Part shown: positions 22,431 to 33,759 of the stretch, one piece after another | Position numbering within the stretch: the first letter of the stretch is position 1 | Layout of the letters: each line of letters begins with the position of its first letter | Origin: Aquila chrysaetos chrysaetos | Lineage: Eukaryota; Chordata; Aves; Accipitriformes; Accipitridae | Assembly: GCF_900496995.4 (NCBI RefSeq) | Contig: NC_044014.1 | Span: 7,142,001 to 7,206,000, forward strand | Length of the DNA: 64,000 nt | Direction: 5' to 3' | The notes under the pieces: generated by a model | Databases searched by the model: none | Told to the model about the DNA's origin: nothing | Seen by the model: the letters and a program-made list of their open reading frames with translations, nothing else | Program-made: the position numbers and the translations under genes

Positions 22431-22985
22431 GAGGGAGGCATTGGCGGAGGTGGCATGGGTGCGATTGCTCCTGGCTTCAGGCGGCGGGGAGCTGAAGCAC
22501 CAGTGGCACCAGTACGATGTTATTTTATGGTTCAAGGCACACGCAGGTGAGACTAATAGCCGAGAGACCAGAGATCTACTTGGTGCTCGCACAAACGCAG
22601 ACCAGATCTGCCAGGAGGATCTGTGGTCAGAATTATACTCACACCCGTTACACGCTTGGAATTACTGTCAGGACTGCTGATAGAAGGGAGAGAAGACTAT
22701 CAATGTTATAAAAGCAAAAGGGAGAATTACTGTTTGTTTCCCTGGATGATACAGGTCATAAGGCTGCTTCTGTTTGCACTTGTTTGAATTTCAGCTTGTC
22801 CTTTTAGGAAAAAAACATCCAAATGTTATTCAAAAAAACCTGTAATGAAAAAGCATCCTGTCTGCTCCAGCACTGGCATCAGTAATAAATTCATTACTTG
22901 CACTGTTAAAAATGTGCCCCCGTCTTTCCAGTTAGAACTTGTCTGTTTTCAGTGTCAACGTTTTCCTATACTAATTGAGGACCCT
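22431..22985. other. No recognised feature
   Basis: Unique-looking sequence between two ancient CR1 remnants. A 104-residue open frame crosses 22366-22680, but it starts inside the CR1 remnant and matches nothing I recognise. Confidence 0.4.
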
Positions 22986-23265
22986 GATCTCAAAATTTCA
23001 TTCTCCCTGTAAACATTGATAGCCTTTAACCAAGTCATCCCTTAACCTCCTCTCTTCATAAGCTAAATAGATTGAGCTCCTGGATCTCTAACTGTAAAGG
23101 CTGTTTTTCCGTTCTTCATATTCCTCTCTGAACTCTCTGCAACTTGTCAACATCCTTTATGAATTGTGGGCTCTAAATTTAACATGGCCCTCCAGCGGGA
23201 ATTACACCAGTAATGCCAGGAGCACAGGAAGATTTGCATTCTTTGCTACAGTACTGTACTCAAAT
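22985..23265 (-). mobile_element. Ancient CR1-type LINE fragment (antisense)
   Basis: The + strand reads CTCTCTTCATAAGCTAAATA, GATTGAGCTCCTGGATCTCT, AACTCTCTGCAACTTGTCAA and ACATCCTTTATGAATTGTGG in order. This is the familiar reverse complement of the conserved ancient CR1 C-terminal region. Heavily diverged. Confidence 0.7.
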
Positions 23266-23284
23266 ATTGTGTACGACTGAGTAG

Positions 23285-23530
23285 GAACATAAAAATAGGT
23301 TCAGACCTAAGGTTCATCTAGCTCAGTATTTCGTTTCTGACAGTGGCTTGTAGTGGGTGGATACTGAAGGGTGATATTTCCCCGCGTAGCCCTCCCCTTA
23401 TCTTTTTAAAATTAAGACACAATCTGACATCCCATGCAAAGCCTTTGGTATTTATATGTTTTTGGTGTCTAAATGGTCTCTTACGCCTGTCGTTTTTCAG
23501 CATTTGTAGCATGTGCTGCCCAAGGAGTTA
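23285..23530 (-). mobile_element. Ancient CR1-type 3'-end fragment (antisense)
   Basis: GGTTCATCTAGCTCAGTATT, then TTTCTGACAGTGGCTTGTAG, resembles the antisense 3' end of old amniote CR1 copies (ATCTAGCCCAGTATC...TGACAGTGGCC). Because this is a 3' end to the right of the preceding fragment, it is probably a separate insertion. Confidence 0.6.
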
Positions 23531-23582
23531 AAGTGTAAACCAGAAGATTTGTGTCTTTGCTAAGAGTCTGGGAAAGGATATT

Positions 23583-23800
23583 TTTAAATCACAGCAGGGC
23601 CCTGAGAAGGCAGGGCGAGAGCCGCCGTCCAGACGGAGGGACGGCGCGTTCCCGCTCCCCGGGGACGGTGCTCATCAGTGGTCCGGCTTGCCGGAGGCTG
23701 CCCCGCCGCCCTTGTGCCGCAGTGCCAGGGGCTGACACCCCGAAAAGGCAGCGGGAGCAAACGCGGGGCCCTGCCAGGCTTGCTGGAGCTCTGACAGCAG
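23583..23800. other. CpG-rich patch
   Basis: A GC- and CpG-rich stretch of about 220 bp between CR1 remnants, with no motif I recognise. It could be a regulatory CpG island or a GC-rich insertion. Open frames on both strands are composition effects. Confidence 0.4.
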
Positions 23801-24059
23801 CCCCCTGAGTGCCAAGGAAAGAGCGAACACAACGTTCTTAACGTCTCCCCGTCTGTAATGACTGTGCTGGTGCTTAGCTGATGAACCGCTGTGATCCCCA
23901 AATCCGTTGTAGCATCTCTGACTCCCAAGATGAAGCCCTGCCTCTTGTGCACGTGGAGCTGGGGGTCTCGACTTGGCCCCGTCGAAGCACGTGGGGCTTC
24001 CTTGCACCCCCTCAGCCATGCGACACGACCAGCTCCCTGGCAGCGACAAATCCTCTCCC

Positions 24060-24420
24060 TCAGTTATCACACCACCGCCTTGTGTCATCTGCAACTTTAT
24101 TAGAGCATGATTTCATGTTTTCTTCCAGTAAGGATGTTACATAGCTGAGAATAGATCACTGTGGAACTTCTTGGAAACTACCGGCTGATGATTCCTTGTT
24201 TGCAGTTGCACTTGGAGATTTGTCAGCCGGTTTTCAGGTTACGTGCTGTGTGCCGGGTTAGTTCTGTGCTGTTCTAGTTTTCCAGTCTGTGAAGTGTATT
24301 GGGTTGGGTGTCATGCAGCATTTTGTGGTATCAGTGTTAGTACATAAGTCAACACGCTTCACCATCTTACAGTTCAAAGACACCAAGCTAGTTCCGTAGG
24401 ATGTACTTTCTGTAAACACG
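24060..24420 (-). mobile_element. Ancient CR1-type LINE fragment, ORF2 region (antisense)
   Basis: The + strand shows GCATGATTTCATGTTTTCTT, CTGAGAATAGATCACTGTGG, AACTACCGGCTGATGATTCC and TTTGTCAGCCGGTTTTCAGG in the order of the antisense CR1 reverse-transcriptase region. Likely the more 5' part of the same old insertion as 22985-23265. Confidence 0.65.
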
Positions 24421-27288
24421 TGCCCTCTGCTGAGGCACTCTTGTCTTCCTACAGCCCTTGGGCTGCTGCAAGGATGAAAGGGTGGGTATTTTGGACCATT
24501 CCAGTAGCAGACTAACTAAAATAAGGTATAATCCAGTGTCACAGAATTTTGTTTATGAAACTTCCATGGAAAATTTCCAAAGATAGAATCGGTGCTAGAG
24601 GGAGAAATGGATATGTTTGCGTTTCAAGCCGTTGCTGGTATGCAGATAACCAAAGACATACTTGCTAGTGGTGGGCAAGGCTGGTGATGAGGAAATGTGT
24701 TTTACTGCTGGGGAAGGAGATCAGGAAAATCTGTTGTTTAAGGACCCAAAAGTAAGAGCAGGGCCAGATGAGGCCAGCAAGAATGTAGAGATGAGACACA
24801 GAAAAAAAATGATTTAAAAATGTTTAAATCCTGTTTTCTGAATAGGCAGGAAAATTGATGTTATAGGTCACTTAGAAGATGTAAATGCACACGCACAAAT
24901 GTAAATGCAGATTTCCAGCATGTCCCTGGATCCCGATCCTTTAAAAAGACAAACTCATGACATTCTGGTCCCACTGAAATTAACAGTAAGACTCCTGCTA
25001 GCTTCCTCCTTATTTATTCATTTATTGTAATCATATTATTGAGACAATTGAGATATGAAGAACCATAGTGACACCATATTCCACTTTTTTGTCTCGTTAC
25101 TCAGGCAAAAGGAGCAAAAATCAAGGTCATAACTTCCCACTGCTAGGGAAGGGCGAGTGCCGCACACTCTAGTTGTGCATTGTTTCCCCTTTCCCCTGGT
25201 GTAAGAAGGGAAGGTGGGGACACCCAGGGTGGGGGAGATCTCCAGGATTTTATTACTTCTGTTTGGTGTGTTGTTTTTTTTTTATTATTTTTTTGTATAA
25301 GTATTTTATCCATTTGTTACCCCATTTTTCTGGTGGTTTGCCAATTCTGGGCACTTGGATTTTTGTTCAAGCAGCTGAGGAAAGCAAAAATATTTGTTCA
25401 TAAGTATGTTTAGTTGTGAGAAGATTCCTCTACCATTCAAATATCTGGAGGGATCATCTAGATTTTCTCAGCAGTTTTGTCCTGGTACCAAATTATTATA
25501 GCTTTCCAGATGAATATGAATGTTCTTCCTATTTGAAAAAAGAGAATGCGAATAAACATCATTGTTTCCTAAACTAATAAACAACTTTCCTCTAACACCC
25601 AGATGTTATAAAAATTGAAAGTGCATGCTACTGAAAGCCAATATTATTGAACTGATTTTATGCAAGGTTATAAAATAGCAACGATAATAAAAAATGAACA
25701 GTGCTGAGATTTGGTTGGATTTTTGTTTAAATTTATGATGCTCCTGAGAGCCTAGATACGCATTACATGTGTACTGGAACCAAAGTATATCCCTTTGAAA
25801 ACAGTATACTTGTAAGCTTTTACTGAAAAGGAAGCATTTCACACATGTGGAATTCATCAGTATTTGAACAACAGTTTTAAAACCTTATGGTTAGTTCAAA
25901 ATGCTTCTTAGTGTTGTTTCAGCAACAGTAGCTGTCAGAACTATAAAGCCAGACTGTCTTGTCCTTGTTGAAATAAACCATCTGAAAATGCTCATTATAA
26001 CATTTCTGATTTTTTCCCAGAAATTGTGAGAAATTTTTCAAATGTCACTATTTTATTCTGACACATGCCAAGTTTCACCCGACTCTAGATATGTTGTGCT
26101 GTCACTCATGAAAACCTCACAACATAAATTCACTTGTGCAGAATCCAGATGGTTTCATTTAGATAGTTATTTCGATCATGGCCGTCGCTGTGGTGTGGAG
26201 GAATGCTAGTGAAATGACAGCGCCTGAAAAAGAGCGAACAGGAATGAGAGAGGTTTTCATTCATCTGCAAATGAAGAGAGAGGGGAAATCCTTCCTAGAA
26301 CAGGGTTGCTTCTTGTTAATTGAGTTTTAACAAGTGCCAGGAGCCCCTCTTTTTTACCATTACCAGTTAAGACAGCAGACAGAGCTGCTGTATTGTTGTT
26401 CAGCAATGTCACAAAACATCACAACACTGGAATTCAAAGGTGTTCAGTGTGCCTTGAAATATAATAATACACAAAGGTCAAAGTTACTATGAAATGAAAC
26501 AAATAGAAATTGAATTAATCGTTCTTAAATTCTGGGACTCCTGTGAATGTGGTTATGGCATCTTTGACTTAACCTTGAACCAATTTTGCCAGTGACACCA
26601 TGCTAATATTTTAATGTATACAGGATCTGTATAAATCCAGAATGGAACTGTATAATCTGTGCTGGACCGTCTAGGTGGTGGTGATTGGTTTTCCCTGTGT
26701 TTCTTACTGGCTCACTCCATCCCTGCCCCTCTTCCCATTTCCTCTCGGACTCACGTCAGATAAAACGTAACCACGCTTTCAGCATTTCAAGCTTTTTAGA
26801 CAGGGCAGAGATGTTTAAAAAATCCAGCCCATCTTTAATCCGCTGTTTGGAGAGATACACCCCTGTAAACACTATATGGTGTGGCAAATGGCACCCAAAT
26901 CTTTGGAATTTTATTAAATGCTGCCTGAAATGCTGTCTGAGGGCAGGCTTTATACCCCTTGCTCGCTAGCTACAGATAGCTGCATCTACTTGAAGGAGGT
27001 TGGTTGCTTTGTAAAATATTCTTCATAATGAGAGGTTGTGGGTTGGATCTTTAAGATTTTAACACGGAATTTTTTGTATCACTAATTTTTATGTCTTTGC
27101 AAAACAGCTAAAATATTTTCTCATGGAGGCTTCTGTTGTTTTCCTTCACTGTTTGCTAACATGTTAGGAAGAGATCAGACACATTTTTTTATTTCATTGT
27201 AAAGAGGAGACTTCCATGGAAACCATGGCGGCTACTCGAGGGAAGCCTGTCAAGTAGTTTAAAGTCAGAAATCAACCTGCATTTAGGA
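24421..27288. other. Gene desert part 2, AT-rich
   Basis: Low-CpG, AT-rich unique sequence without recognised genes or repeats, apart from short A and T runs. Some blocks (for example 26260-26640) are repeat-free and could be conserved non-coding DNA, but that cannot be judged without alignment. Confidence 0.4.
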
Positions 27289-27640
27289 ATGAGGAACAGC
27301 GAGCCTTGCAAACGAGCCCAGGAGCGGAGTTGGGAGGTCTGGCTGCCCGTCCAGCCGCGCTGCCCACGTCGGTCCGGGGCAGGTGCCCCTCTGCTCTTTT
27401 TGGGTGACGGCCATCCTGTAATGACCCGTCATTATTTAAGCAATTTTTCTGCAGCCATAACTTTGTCGTTCAGTTACTGTAGCTATAGACCATGAACGCA
27501 GAGGCTGCCCGCGTTGGCAGCGGGTCGAGCGTGGTTTGAAGAACGTCGGCGGCGCCGGCTGCGACCGCGGCCGGCCTCTGCCCTCCTCCCTTCCCGTGGC
27601 TGTTGGCCGGCGGAAAGCCATGTTTTTGTACGTAACCATA
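27289..27640. other. CpG-rich patch
   Basis: A sharp rise in GC and CpG (for example GAACGTCGGCGGCGCCGGCT near 27540) inside AT-rich DNA. No TATA/CCAAT order or coding frame supports a gene. Candidate CpG island. Confidence 0.45.
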
Positions 27641-28029
27641 ATATTTTTGTTCTGCGGCTGCAAAAAAAAGCACACATTATCTAGCAGGGCTAATCCCAGG
27701 ACAGTGGGAGTCTTGAAGTGGTTTATTAAAAAAAAATAATAAAAAAAGGTGTGTGAAATATGAAAATCTGGGTTGGCTTTTACTCGACCTGTGGAAAACC
27801 AGCAGATAACGTGTAAAAAGGGAGGAGAGAGAGAGATGTGACAAGAAGCCAGAAAAAAAAAAATGCAAGTTGGAAGCAATTTAAAGCAGATAGGATAATC
27901 TTTCTGAATCAGGATGATGGGAGGACAGTGCAAACTTTTGCACAAAAGGCGCTTAAAGGATACACTTGTTACGCTGCGCCATTAATTGTGGAACCGTGTG
28001 GACTGGGCAAAGTTGATTTTATGCTGATT

Positions 28030-28390
28030 TCACCGAAGCGGCGCGGTCCACCCGTGGGCCAGGGCCGGGCGGCTGCAGCAGGGCATCTCCTCCCGCTCCC
28101 CTCAGGCCTTCAGGGCGGCCATGGCCTCCAGCCTTGGGGGACGGGCAGGCTCCCGGCAGCGCTGCGGCACCCGGGGGTCTCTGCGGGGCGGCCGGGGGTC
28201 TCTGTGGGGCACCCGGGGGTGTCTGTGGGGCAGCCGGGGGTCTCTGTGGGGCGGCCGGGGGTGTCTGGTGGCAGGGCCGGAGTCCGCCAGGGCCGAGGCC
28301 GGCACAGCCCACGCTCGCCATTTCCCTGCCAAGGCGAGGCAGCGCAGGGGCTGCGTGAGGCCTGGCAGCCCTGGCCTCCGCCGTTTTATT
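28030..28390. other. CpG-rich block containing a minisatellite
   Basis: GC-rich block of about 360 bp with many CpG sites, centred on a 21-bp tandem repeat. Open frames run through on both strands because the repeat period is a multiple of three. Confidence 0.55.
28171..28275 (+). repeat. 21-bp GC-rich minisatellite, 5 copies
   Basis: Units start at 28171, 28192, 28213, 28234 and 28255, with consensus near CCGGGGGTCTCTGTGGGGC plus two variable bases. Copies 3 and 5 share TGTCTG where the others have TCTCTG, which hints at a 42-bp higher-order unit. The G-runs recur once per unit. Confidence 0.93.
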
Positions 28391-29252
28391 TTGTATTGAC
28401 ATTGCCGAAATGTGTTTTTTTAAAAATCTGTCAGCTAAAGGGAGGGGCTGAAGGCTGACAAATTGTTTAGTGGGGAAGAAGAGGCACCCAGCAGTGTTTT
28501 ACCTACTGCTGTTGGAGGCAAGCCCCGTCACCACCAGCTGGGAAAGAGTGGAGAAAAACCAAACTCCAGCCGCCATCTCCTCAGCCTGATTACTGTCTTG
28601 GCTTTACTGATGTCTAGTTAGTTACTCGCCTTCTCTTCTTGTTTATTTGTGACTTTCTCCTGGCAACAGCAGAGAGAAAATGTTATTTCACTGTTTCTTT
28701 CAGAAGGCAAATTAGATAAAGGTGACACAAACTGTCAGGAGTATCTGGCAGATTGAGTGGTGCCTGACACCGCTCATCCGATGGGACTGAAAGGGTTCGG
28801 CGGCTGCCTGCACGCTGCCAGAGTCCGAGGGAATCCCTGTTGCTGGGGGTGCTACCTTCAGTCTTGGGGCAATGCAGCGGCTTTAGGTGTAGCTGCAACG
28901 TCTGTTGGCATAAGTATGCAAACAGTGAAGAAAAATGGGAAAAAGACACTTTTCCTGCCGCGTCAGTGCCCGAGCATCTCAGTCTCTTCAATTTATTTCC
29001 TCCTCGCTGCTGAAGGTGGGGAAAGAGGACGAAGACGGACACCCACTTGCAAGAGATCCAACTGGAGGCCTGCCGGGGGGAGGAATGAAAACCAGGTCAG
29101 ATCTGCTCAGCCTGGGGTGAGTAACAGAGCACTGGGACATCCTGCCTCCTTCCGAGGCTGTATTTTCATTCTCATCGTGGTCATTCAAGAGAACAACCTT
29201 GCTGGAGACTCACAGAGTAAGCTGCGACTTAACGAGGTTCATGAGCAAACGT
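28391..29252. other. No recognised feature
   Basis: Unique-looking sequence of mixed composition. A donor-like GGGGTGAGTAA occurs near 29114, but I see no convincing acceptor partner or coding exon. Confidence 0.4.
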
Positions 29253-29338
29253 GAGTCACCGAGCAGTTGGAAGGGACCTCTGGAGATCGCCCAGCCCTGC
29301 CCCAAGCAGGGCAGCTGGGGCAGGCTGTTCAGGAGCGA
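29253..29338 (-). mobile_element. CR1 3'-end fragment (antisense)
   Basis: GCAGTTGGAAGGGACCTCTG, then GAGATCGCCCAGCCCTGCCC, AAGCAGGGCAGCTGGGGCAG and GCTGTTCAGG, is the typical antisense CR1 3' end (TTGGAAGGGACCTCTGGAGATC...CAAGCAGGG...GCAGG). Short and 5'-truncated. Confidence 0.8.
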
Positions 29339-29339
29339 G

Positions 29340-32300
29340 GTGCCCTTTGCTCTTCTGCACGAGAAGAGAAGCCACAGTCGATTAGGCAGTGCGGTAACTG
29401 AAGGTGGGAGTGAAGGAACGCCTGTCCCTTGGCACCCTGCGTGGGCACAAAACGCTTATTGCCATCCAGCCCTGCTGTGCCTGTAACAGCTGCTGTTCTT
29501 GCTGGCTTCTCCTTCCTGATGTTTTCCAGGCAGACTGCTGTTGGGTAGGATGGCAGGACGGAGGGAAGCAATGAAACTGCATTTGCTGCAGGTGCTGCTG
29601 AGACACCCAAAAGACCACTGCGATCCAGCTATTCCATGCACGCTTTTAAAGCTAGCACAGCAGGGCTTTCTCTATTTTAGTCTTTACATTTTGCAAGCAT
29701 TACTGTGACATTCATCCCACTAATACCTGAACCCGCTGCATCCTCCTGTGAGAAAGGGCCTTTGTATCTCCTTTTTATGGTGGGGACTCCTAAGGTACAA
29801 CATGGTTATAGAATTTGTCCGTAGTCACCTACTAGGGCCGTGAAAGAGCCAGAAATAGGTTTGTTTCCCAATCGTGGGCCTTAATCACAAAAAAACCCCT
29901 TCCACTCTAGTGAAGCAAGTCACGTCGGGTAGCTGCTTTTGTGCCTGTGTGCATTAGTCCTGCAGTTCATAGACCTCCCTCATTAAATGGTCACATGCTG
30001 CAGACTGAATGCCAGGCTGATCTTCCAGCCTTGTGTTTGCAGGCTGGAAAGGCAAATGCTGGCATGGAAAAACTCAGCTTTCATTAGGCACTGTCTGAAA
30101 TCAGCTAATCTCGTTTGAGTGAATATAGAAACTGAGATACTGTAAACAGAGGGGTTTGGTGCTTGGGGTACACCGGAGGATACGGCCACATCAGAGACAG
30201 TCCCGGCTCTGCTGAAGCCAGCAGCAGCCTCCGACTGGCTGGGAAACTATTTAAGCAAAGCCAAGAGAGAGCTGAAGCTGCCGAGCACACAGCTACTGAC
30301 AGCTGGTAAATAACGATCCTGTTTGGAAACAGTAAATGAATAAAATACATTTGACCTTTGCTATCTTCAGGGAGCTTTGTGGTCCACAGGTAGCAGGAGT
30401 TCAGTTGTCACTGCCAAAGCAGGGGAGTTATGGTAAGTGATGGGCTAGTCTTGAAATATTTCTTCTCACGTTACTAAATTCCTTTCAATAGCAAGTGAGC
30501 AACGTGTGTTTTCCCTCTCTGGTGCCCGGAGCTAGCACATCTTCACGGTGTGCCTTGCTTTTCTTCTGACTCCCTTTTCAAGGCCAGCTGTGGGGACCTG
30601 GGTTTCCACTGCTTTGGGAATTGTGCCTACATTTGTGTCTATATTTGTGCGTGTATTTCCTCATGCCAGCAGCTTTCCTTCTGCTGGGTTTCTCAGCAGC
30701 ACTGAGCACAATGAGGCCTCGTCCCTGCTCCAGAGCAGAGTGATAATGTGATAGTGACCTATGCCTCTGTAGAGTAGTTGCAAGGAGGTATAAACGGTCT
30801 CCCATCAGCCCAGGAGGTCTTCACAGCGCTTGGGTTCACCTGTGGTTACAAGGTACATGACAGAGGGCCAGAATCGTCTCCGCATCTCATGTCTTCCATC
30901 CCCTACATAGCAGCAATAACTTTGAATGGTGCTTGTTTTATATCGGTTCATTTACAGTCCGACTCAGGCCTCTCTGCAATGAGGGATGTTGTTCTGGAGG
31001 TTTCTAGTGACCGTTCATTGCTTCCCAACATGTTGGAGCTGATGCTGCTTGCTCGCTGCTTGTCTTGCAGCACAACATCAGGAGATGTAGCTTGGGGGTC
31101 CCGCCTGGTTGGTGTGCCTGGGGCTCGTGGAGAGGGTGGGCTGGGGTAGCTCAAATGTACATGGTGCCGTAGGTGCAGGACCGGCATGCTACCAGGAGTC
31201 TAATTATGTTTGGGGTGTAGAGGAAAATAACTCAAGTGTGAAAGGAACATGTCTTAAAATGAGCATTTTGCTAAATGGATTTGCTCCTCTGATTCATTGC
31301 TCCAGTGCTGGCTTTCAGCCTCCCTGGAGTAGCTCATTGTTCACTCATTTTTGCTCTATTAATAAACATGCACAAGCACTTAAATGGAATAATGTGCCTC
31401 GTGGAGAAAAAAAAAAATCAACACAACTTGATGTCCCTATGGGGGAAAAAAACTGCACAGAGAAAAACAGTGCATTTCAGTAGATTTTTGTTTACTGAAA
31501 TAAATTTGTTGCTCTTGGGGCATTGCTGTGTGGGGCAAGGGCAGTTTAACAGCTCCTCTTCTTTAACATCTTTTTTCCCCAGATCTTTCCTTTTCTTGCT
31601 CCCTTCATACACTGTTATGTTTCATATGTGAGTCAAATCTAGTACTAATTTTCTGAGGTTTTGTTTGAGTTGAGGTTAAATCAGTATTTAACAGGGAAGC
31701 TGGGTCAGGATTAGAGTCTCACAACACTCATTGTGAACAGTGGGAGATAAAATAATGTTGGAGCAGACTGTAGTTTGGAGTGAAAGAATGGCCTATGTGA
31801 CATTATGAAAAAGCTTATTTCTGAGGTCTTTGTTCTTTTAGGTGAGGTTTCCTCTCCTTGAATGGCTCTAATGTGTGCAGTCACATCACTTGTAGATGTG
31901 TTTGGGCATCACCTCCCCTTTTCTCCCGAAGTTGCTCCTTGGACATGGCAGGTTTGCCAGGATTTTTCTCCCACACTGGAAGAAATCTCCCAGCAGCTCT
32001 GAAATTCCCTCACCCTGGGGAGTCATTCCAAGAGGTTTTCAACTGGACAGGTAACAGGTCTCAAGGGACCGATCTCCTCTGAGCTCCTGGGTAGAGGCTG
32101 TATTTTATACTAATATTGGATTATGGTAATGATGCCACTTTCGAGGAGTTTTCCCGTTCAGCTGTGCTTTGTTTCCAGGCCTCTGTGTGTGTGTGTGAGA
32201 CAGAGGCACAGCTCCTTCCTGAGCCCCAGTGAGTGGCACCGAAGTCCCTGCTGCCTTGCCAGGCAAGCCCCCCTCCCAGGGGCTCTGAAGGGTGCAGCGC

Positions 32301-33470
32301 ACCTACGGTTTATCTTCTCCCCCTTGGAGAGTCCAAGCTGTCCCCCGTCCCACAGCCCTCATTGCTGGGGGGGTCTTTTGTGCCAACAAAGGGTGCGTCC
32401 CTCCTCTTCCTCCCCTGCAGCAGCCCAGGGCAGCCTGCAGCTTCTCCCCCTCTGCCTTCCTCGCCCTGTCCTCTCCCACTACCTTCCCAGGGTGGTATGC
32501 AGGAGGCTTTGGCCATCAGGGTGGGCAGGGGTATCCTCAGCACTGCTGGGAGACGCAGGCTAGCTGCCCCCAGGGTCCCCTTGCAAGGGGGAAAGCAAAG
32601 GATCTTGAAATGAGTCCAGTGTATTAATAAGCCAGGCTGCCCCACATAGCAGGAGCAAAAGTGGGACAGTCAGCACACTGCTAATTTTACAGAGGCCCAG
32701 GGGGATTTTCTTTTTTTCCAGGGAGTGTGTTATCATTATTTTGTGTCCTAAAGGGCCTAAAATTAGTGCTTGTCGGAAGCAAACCACTATTGGAGGCTTC
32801 ATCCCAGGCAGCCCAGGCCTGGGTAGAGCTGGGTCTCATGCACATGCCCCGTCCCAGGAACTCCTCAGCCTGGCAAGAAAGGAGACAGAAACAGAGGTGT
32901 GGAGAGGTGCTGGCTGCAAGTCCCTGTCTGCAGCCCCCGTCCCTGTCCTGTGCGTCTCCCAGTCTGGCAGCGCAGGAGGTCCGCTCCCCTCCAGATCCCA
33001 GGGGCATCCACGCCGCAGCGGGCCTCGGCCATTTCTTCGCCTTCCCTGAACCAGGCTGAGGCGGCGGAGTGGGAGTTATGGCCAGCGTTAAAAGAGGGAT
33101 GTGCTTTTGAGCGTGAAGACTTTCAGCTAGTTAATTACAGAGAACATTTGCAGCTCCTCTTTAAATCCCACCACTGCCTCTCTGCACCCTCTTCCACAGG
33201 CAAACTGGGATGCCATCCAGGAAGGGAACGGGGGACCCACTGGTGGATCCCCAGCTCTGCCAAGGCTCCTGGCTCACCCAGTGCACTGCTGGGCGACAGC
33301 CAGGGAAGCCCCGGGGTGCCCAGCACCCTGCGTACGCGGCCTCGGGCAGCTCTGGGATTCGAGTCCTGGTCCCCACCCGCAGTTATGTTACCCCTAATAC
33401 CTGGGTTGAAGGGTCCCATCCTGCAAGGGGCCGAACATGCTAACCCAGGCAGTGCAGCGTTTAGTCAATG
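29340..33470. other. Gene desert part 3
   Basis: No recognised gene. A short (TG)n run lies near 32186-32197, and a GC-rich stretch spans about 32.2-33.4 kb with many overlapping open frames but no domain. A B-box-like GGATTCGAGTCC near 33356 has no matching tRNA body. Confidence 0.45.
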
Positions 33471-33474
33471 GGTT

Positions 33475-33540
33475 TGTTCACGGGCTTAAAGTTAAACACT
33501 TCGTTAAGTGCTTTTGCTTAATTAGGCCAGACCGCGCTGT
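33475..33540 (+). repeat. Half-copy of an ancient foldback repeat (candidate)
   Basis: GGGCTTAAAGTTAAACACTT, then CGTTAAGTGCTTTTGCTTAA and TTAGGCC, resembles one arm (TTAAAGTTAAGCA...TTAAGTGCTTTGCTGAAT..GGGCC) of an old interspersed foldback repeat I recall from sauropsid genomes. Diverged. Confidence 0.45.
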
Positions 33541-33622
33541 TCCTTGTGGGATTGAGCGCAAAGTGAGGCATGCTAGATTAGAACTAATATTTTCAAGCAA
33601 AAAGCTAAAAATGAAGCACTTA

Positions 33623-33757
33623 GCCCCCAGTTCTGCAAATAATTAAGCACATGGGTAATTACTGATTTCATTCCATTCACCAGTTTTGTTGATTTCAGTA
33701 GGGCCATGAAATGCTGGTAGTTACTCGAGTGTGTAAGCATATGCAAGGTCGGGCCCC
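33623..33757. repeat. Foldback (palindromic) repeat, MITE-like, about 135 bp
   Basis: The left arm from 33623 (GCCCCCAGTTCTGCAAATAA..TTAAGCACATGGGTAATTAC) and the reverse complement of the right arm ending at 33757 (GGGCCCGACCTTGCATATGC..TTACACACTCGAGTAACTAC) align over about 40 bp with many matches. The arms share TGCA.A, TTA, CAC and GTAA.TAC. The element looks like an old non-autonomous DNA-transposon-type repeat. No transposase is present. Confidence 0.5.
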
Positions 33758-33759
33758 CA

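Noticed and set aside
22366..22680. 104-residue + frame with a balanced amino-acid composition
   Set aside because: It begins inside an ancient CR1 remnant and continues into unrecognised DNA, with no domain.
28019..28458. Proline/arginine-rich repeat proteins on both strands
   Set aside because: Explained by the 21-bp minisatellite, whose period is a multiple of three.
33340..33370. tRNA B-box-like GGATTCGAGTCC
   Set aside because: No A box, anticodon arm or acceptor stem at the right distance.
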